Below, piece after piece: positions 60,261 to 64,000 of a DNA stretch of 64,000 nt (position 1 is the first letter of the stretch; each line of letters starts with the position of its first letter). The notes under the pieces were generated by a model that did no database searches, was not told the origin of the DNA, and saw nothing but the letters and a program-made list of their open reading frames with translations. This stretch comes from Arbacia lixula. Its lineage: Eukaryota; Echinodermata; Echinoidea; Arbacioida; Arbaciidae. A program made the position numbers and the translations under genes. The DNA lies in the NCBI GenBank assembly GCA_963669155.1, contig OZ022577.1, positions 29,079,237 through 29,143,236 on the forward strand, given 5' to 3'.

Positions 60261-60971
60261 AAGACAACAGTGTCAGCCAGCTTCTCATTTATCCATTAAA
60301 TCCATGGTGATATTTTAAGGTCTTCATAAGTGACAGTTTCTGATACATTACACCTGAAGACAAATTGCATAATTTATCTGCTCTATAAATGGTATGCAGA
60401 AGATATATGTCTGAAAGTCAAAGATATATAATATATCATTGCAACTACTACTACTATAAAACTAAGATATTTATAAAATATCTTAAAACAATGTAACATT
60501 AAATGATTTAACATAAGTAAAGAACACATTTTGTCATTCGAATTAATCAACATTGTTTGAGAAAATGACTCCAGACATCCTCAGATCCATTCGTTCAGTG
60601 ACATTTCACCAAATTTTTTACAAAGTGCTTTCAAACTTAGACCAATTTTTCATAGGATACACCTATATGATGGAGTCTTTGGCAAAAAGTGCATGTGGCA
60701 TATTCAAGTACATGTATTATAATCACTTTGACATAACTGCATACTGTCATTTTACAGCAAAAAAATTAAACACATGTCCTCCACCGTTAATGCCATTGTT
60801 CTCTCCCTTTTTCTCTTGCCCTCTTTCTTTCTCTTTCTGATTTTATATATGCAAGTTTACATTTATGAATTGATGAACACAATTGTTTTTTCCTCTTCTC
60901 CATTATATGAATGTTCTCCATACCTAATCTCTCTTTCTCTAGAACTCTAGAACATGTTCTTGCTTACCCCT

Positions 60972-60978
<7 letters not shown>

Positions 60979-61044
<66 letters not shown>

Positions 61045-61168
61045 ACTCTCTCTCTCTTTCCCTCGTTTCTTTTTTGGGGTTGTCTGTCCCCTCTCAAGCC
61101 CTATTTTCACCACTTATCTATATTTCTTGTAGTTTCTTCCTCTCTTTGTCATCACCCTATCCTTTCTT

Positions 61169-61243
<75 letters not shown>

Positions 61244-61327
61244 ACTCTCTATCTCACTTAGTCACTCACTCACTCACTCACTCACTTACTCTGTCTGTCT
61301 GTCTGTCTCTGTCTCTGTCTCCCTCTC

Positions 61328-61376
<49 letters not shown>
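60979..61376. repeat. Cluster of (TC)n, (CACT)n and (TGTC)n microsatellites
   Basis: Three long TC runs separated by short unique sequence. (cact)n at about 61262-61285 is followed by (ctgt)n, and a 12-C run precedes the last TC run. Confidence 0.95.
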
Positions 61377-61378
<2 letters not shown>

Positions 61379-62613
61379 ATTCTCCTTTTCTATGAGTTGA
61401 AGGTACATTGTAGTACATGTTGAATAACCCCTTTCCAGAGGTAACCAACTTCTGCATGAGCACTAGATCAACAAACAATTGGTTCAGTCTGTGAATACAA
61501 AAATGTCTTAGCTGGGACATATCAGTATTTGATTTGCCTCTCAGGCTCAGCTTCTCTTTAAAATACAAAACAAAGTGTGAGTATCCATGTTCGATGTTGC
61601 AAGTAATAATCTTTCATGTCTCTACCTGATCATACATGTGTCTAAAAAAAAAAAAACAGACAAGATATATGCTACTGCAAACATCATTAGTCTGTTTGAG
61701 CTACTGAGATTATTAAAGTTGTTAGTGGACTCGTTGGCAGGTAAGTATATTTTTAGATTACCAGACAAAACCCACAAGTAACGTTCTACTGAAAGTCATG
61801 TTTCACTTCTTTTGGGGGTTAACAAAATTACCAATTTCCATATTTCTTAAAACAATATTTCTCTCATTAAACCTATTATCAGGCTGTATAAAAGATAACA
61901 TAATTTTAAAAGGTATCTACCGGTTGAAATGCATATTAGTGTGGTAATTTCACACCTAAAATACATAGAAATAAGTCTTTTTTATACTGTATGATGGGCA
62001 CATTGCTTTCCTGTCATTTGTACCATTTCACCCAAACATTTCCAAACTTGGTTCTCTGATCTTCCAGTTTCTGAACTTGTCATTGGAGCATGTGTGGAGG
62101 GTAATGCATATAGCATTGATCAAAATTACAGGACGGTTATCAATTTAGAGTAGTTCTTCGGTGACCCTAGGTCCTTTTCTGGTTTGAGTTTAGGATCACA
62201 TGGAGGAATCATTTCAAAATGATGAAAAGTGTTGAAATCAAATGAGATCCAGACTCATGGTGAAGGTATTATGTGTCAGCCACACTTATGGGTAATGTAA
62301 CCTTTACAAATCCATTACCATTAAGGCCGAGCGTATCACATCATTCTACACCCCTTCAATTGTACTTGAAATCTCAACGGAAACATGGCTAATAAATAAC
62401 ATGCTGCACTCTACATGTATATAGAATGGAAAACAATGCAACTTTAACCTTTGATACATGTATGAACTTAACACTTCAATGTGAATGAAGAGAAGTGACA
62501 GAGTGATATGTTTTCTAGGTGGGCATTCAGTTATACTAAGAGATTGGTTTACAGAAAAACACAACTGATGTCTCTTTAGGCACAGTTGTTGATATACTGT
62601 ATGTGCACATTTT

Positions 62614-62864
62614 TTAACCCATTCTTTACAGAGCCTGCTTATGCGAGCTGGCATCTCTTCACTCAGATACCAGTTACTAGCAGTGCGACTCCCGCATAAT
62701 CTGCTGGGCAGACAATAGGCTACATTATATGAATACACTTTTAATCCCTTATAGGGCGAATTAAGCCACAACCTTTTGGTCACTGTGTTCTATGGCAAAT
62801 TTCGACATCCTTACTCAACCTGTGCTCATGAAGCCAAACAATCTAGCTGTGAGCAAGAGGTTAA
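62614..62864 (-). mobile_element. Dispersed TTAACC-ended MITE, family B, complete reverse copy
   Basis: TTAACCC at 62614 and GGTTAA ending at 62864 give inverted TTAA-containing ends. Internal agcagtgcgactcccgcata then atctgctgggcagacaatag and aattaagccacaaccttttg are the family core in reverse. Confidence 0.75.
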
Positions 62865-63487
62865 ACCACTGTATGACAATGTTCTGGGAGGATATCAAGT
62901 ATATCTCATTGAAGCATGTACAATGTAACTGAAAATAAAAGATCATGGACAGTTTTAATGAACTAATCAAGCAGTAACTAAATTACAGTGATATTCAAAT
63001 AAAATCACAGAACGCTACGGCAAACATAATTTGAGTAAAGACTTTGCTTTTGTACATGTTGTAGACCAGTTTCCATTTATTTATTTGCACATATCACATT
63101 TCTCTGCCACATTCACACAACTGAGGTAGAAGACTGACAAAAACAGATGTTGATTTAAATGAATACAGCTAAAGCACAGCCATGTTGGAAATACATAAAT
63201 ATGAATCTGGAAAGTCATTTTCTGTTTGACCTTGCATGACCCTGGCAATAAACACAAAAAAAAATAGATTTTGACACTGTCAAGAGTGAGAATTGGTGAC
63301 CTGAAGTGATGGGGTGTTATATGAGTGGCCTTGTAAAAAAATGTGAATGCCCATGAATCACTTACAGTACAAACTACCAACTTGCATTAGTAATACACAC
63401 AATCTAAAGACGGTTCTATGAAGCAATTACAGTATGACACTCATCTTCAATGTGCAGTGAATTCTCCATTATAACAGCTAGTTTATA

Positions 63488-63592
63488 GCTCCGTCTTATA
63501 AAGAGTGGTGTTTGATCTGAATCGATTGGAAGTCCAAACCCAGAGTTAAGATTGATATCATTCGCAAGTTAAGTGATTGTTTATGAGACAGT
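63488..63592. mobile_element. Hairpin MITE family D, partial
   Basis: Reads gctccgtcttataaagagtg, gatctgaatcgattggaagt, gattgatatcattcgcaagt. The right end is degraded. Confidence 0.55.
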
Positions 63593-64000
63593 GTCTCTGT
63601 ATTGAATTGATTTAATGGCCGAACACAACAAAATTCATCTATTATTTTCAATCCCATCGCAGCTACATGTAGGAATGTAAGTATGCGCAACCATATATGG
63701 TATAATCTTAAATGCACTGCTACATATAACATACATTGTACATCATATGTTACATTTGAGTACAAATTACAGTAGTAGCTAGTGCACTGTCAATCACTTT
63801 GCTTCTTTAAAACGTTTGATGTATGTCGCGATACCTCCTCTATCCCAAAATTAATCCACCTTTTTAATGGCAAAAAGGTAAGAGCTGAACAACCTCAAAC
63901 TATAACAGGCTGCTGTTAAGAATCAAGTGCTGTTGGTAAATTTTCAACTCAACATAATCATTGGGTGCCATTGTGAATCTAGACCGGTTGGTACATTTTC

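Larger units (their letters stand above)
60261..64000. other. Upstream flank, no gene recognised
   Basis: AT-rich DNA with three (TC)n tracts (60979-61055, 61166-61236, 61340-61376), a short (CACT)n run near 61262-61285, a family B MITE (62614-62864) and a family D MITE (63488-63592). The open frames here are short, and none has a recognisable domain or splice context. Confidence 0.6.

Overview
This is eukaryotic nuclear DNA, not prokaryotic. It has GT-AG introns up to 24 kb, microsatellites, non-LTR retrotransposon ends and many short terminal-inverted-repeat elements. The one gene I can support is on the minus strand: the 5' part of a phospholipase C beta gene of the PLCB4 / Drosophila norpA class. 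Residue choice and the repeat landscape suggest a marine invertebrate, perhaps a deuterostome such as an echinoderm or hemichordate. The species cannot be fixed from this window.

Gene layout (minus strand, so 5' is at high coordinates): upstream flank 64000-60261; CpG-containing 5' UTR/promoter zone 60260-59063; exon 1 58976-59062 (ATG); intron 1 21.5 kb; exon 2 37396-37476; intron 2 6.2 kb; exon 3 31144-31203; intron 3 24.3 kb; exon 4 6676-6825; intron 4 1.6 kb; exon 5 5002-5081; intron 5 1.0 kb; exon 6 3856-3991; intron 6 runs off the left edge. The six exons join in frame into 198 codons: the N-terminal PH domain and the start of the EF-hand region. The catalytic X/Y domains, C2 domain and C-terminal coiled coil lie outside the window.

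The most interesting structure is at exon 5. Intron 4 holds two further tandem copies of exon 5 (at 5229-5290 and 5449-5511), each with its upstream flank and each lacking the last few codons and the normal donor. One is broken. The other could still be spliced in frame through a weak donor. This is the same part of the protein where, as I recall, Drosophila norpA uses alternative exons.

The introns are a dense collection of mobile DNA: two hAT-type elements sharing an internal motif, two foldbacks bounded by TTAA, TA-flanked foldbacks, at least five dispersed MITE families with 3 to 7 copies each, LINE 3' ends, a tRNA-derived SINE, five diverged tandem arrays (two carrying later insertions), and long (TG)n, (CT)n and (AT)n tracts. 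The palindrome TACATGTA is strongly enriched, mostly right of 37 kb. Several unique GC-richer blocks in introns 2-3 could be regulatory. No second protein gene, rRNA, functional tRNA or CRISPR array was found.
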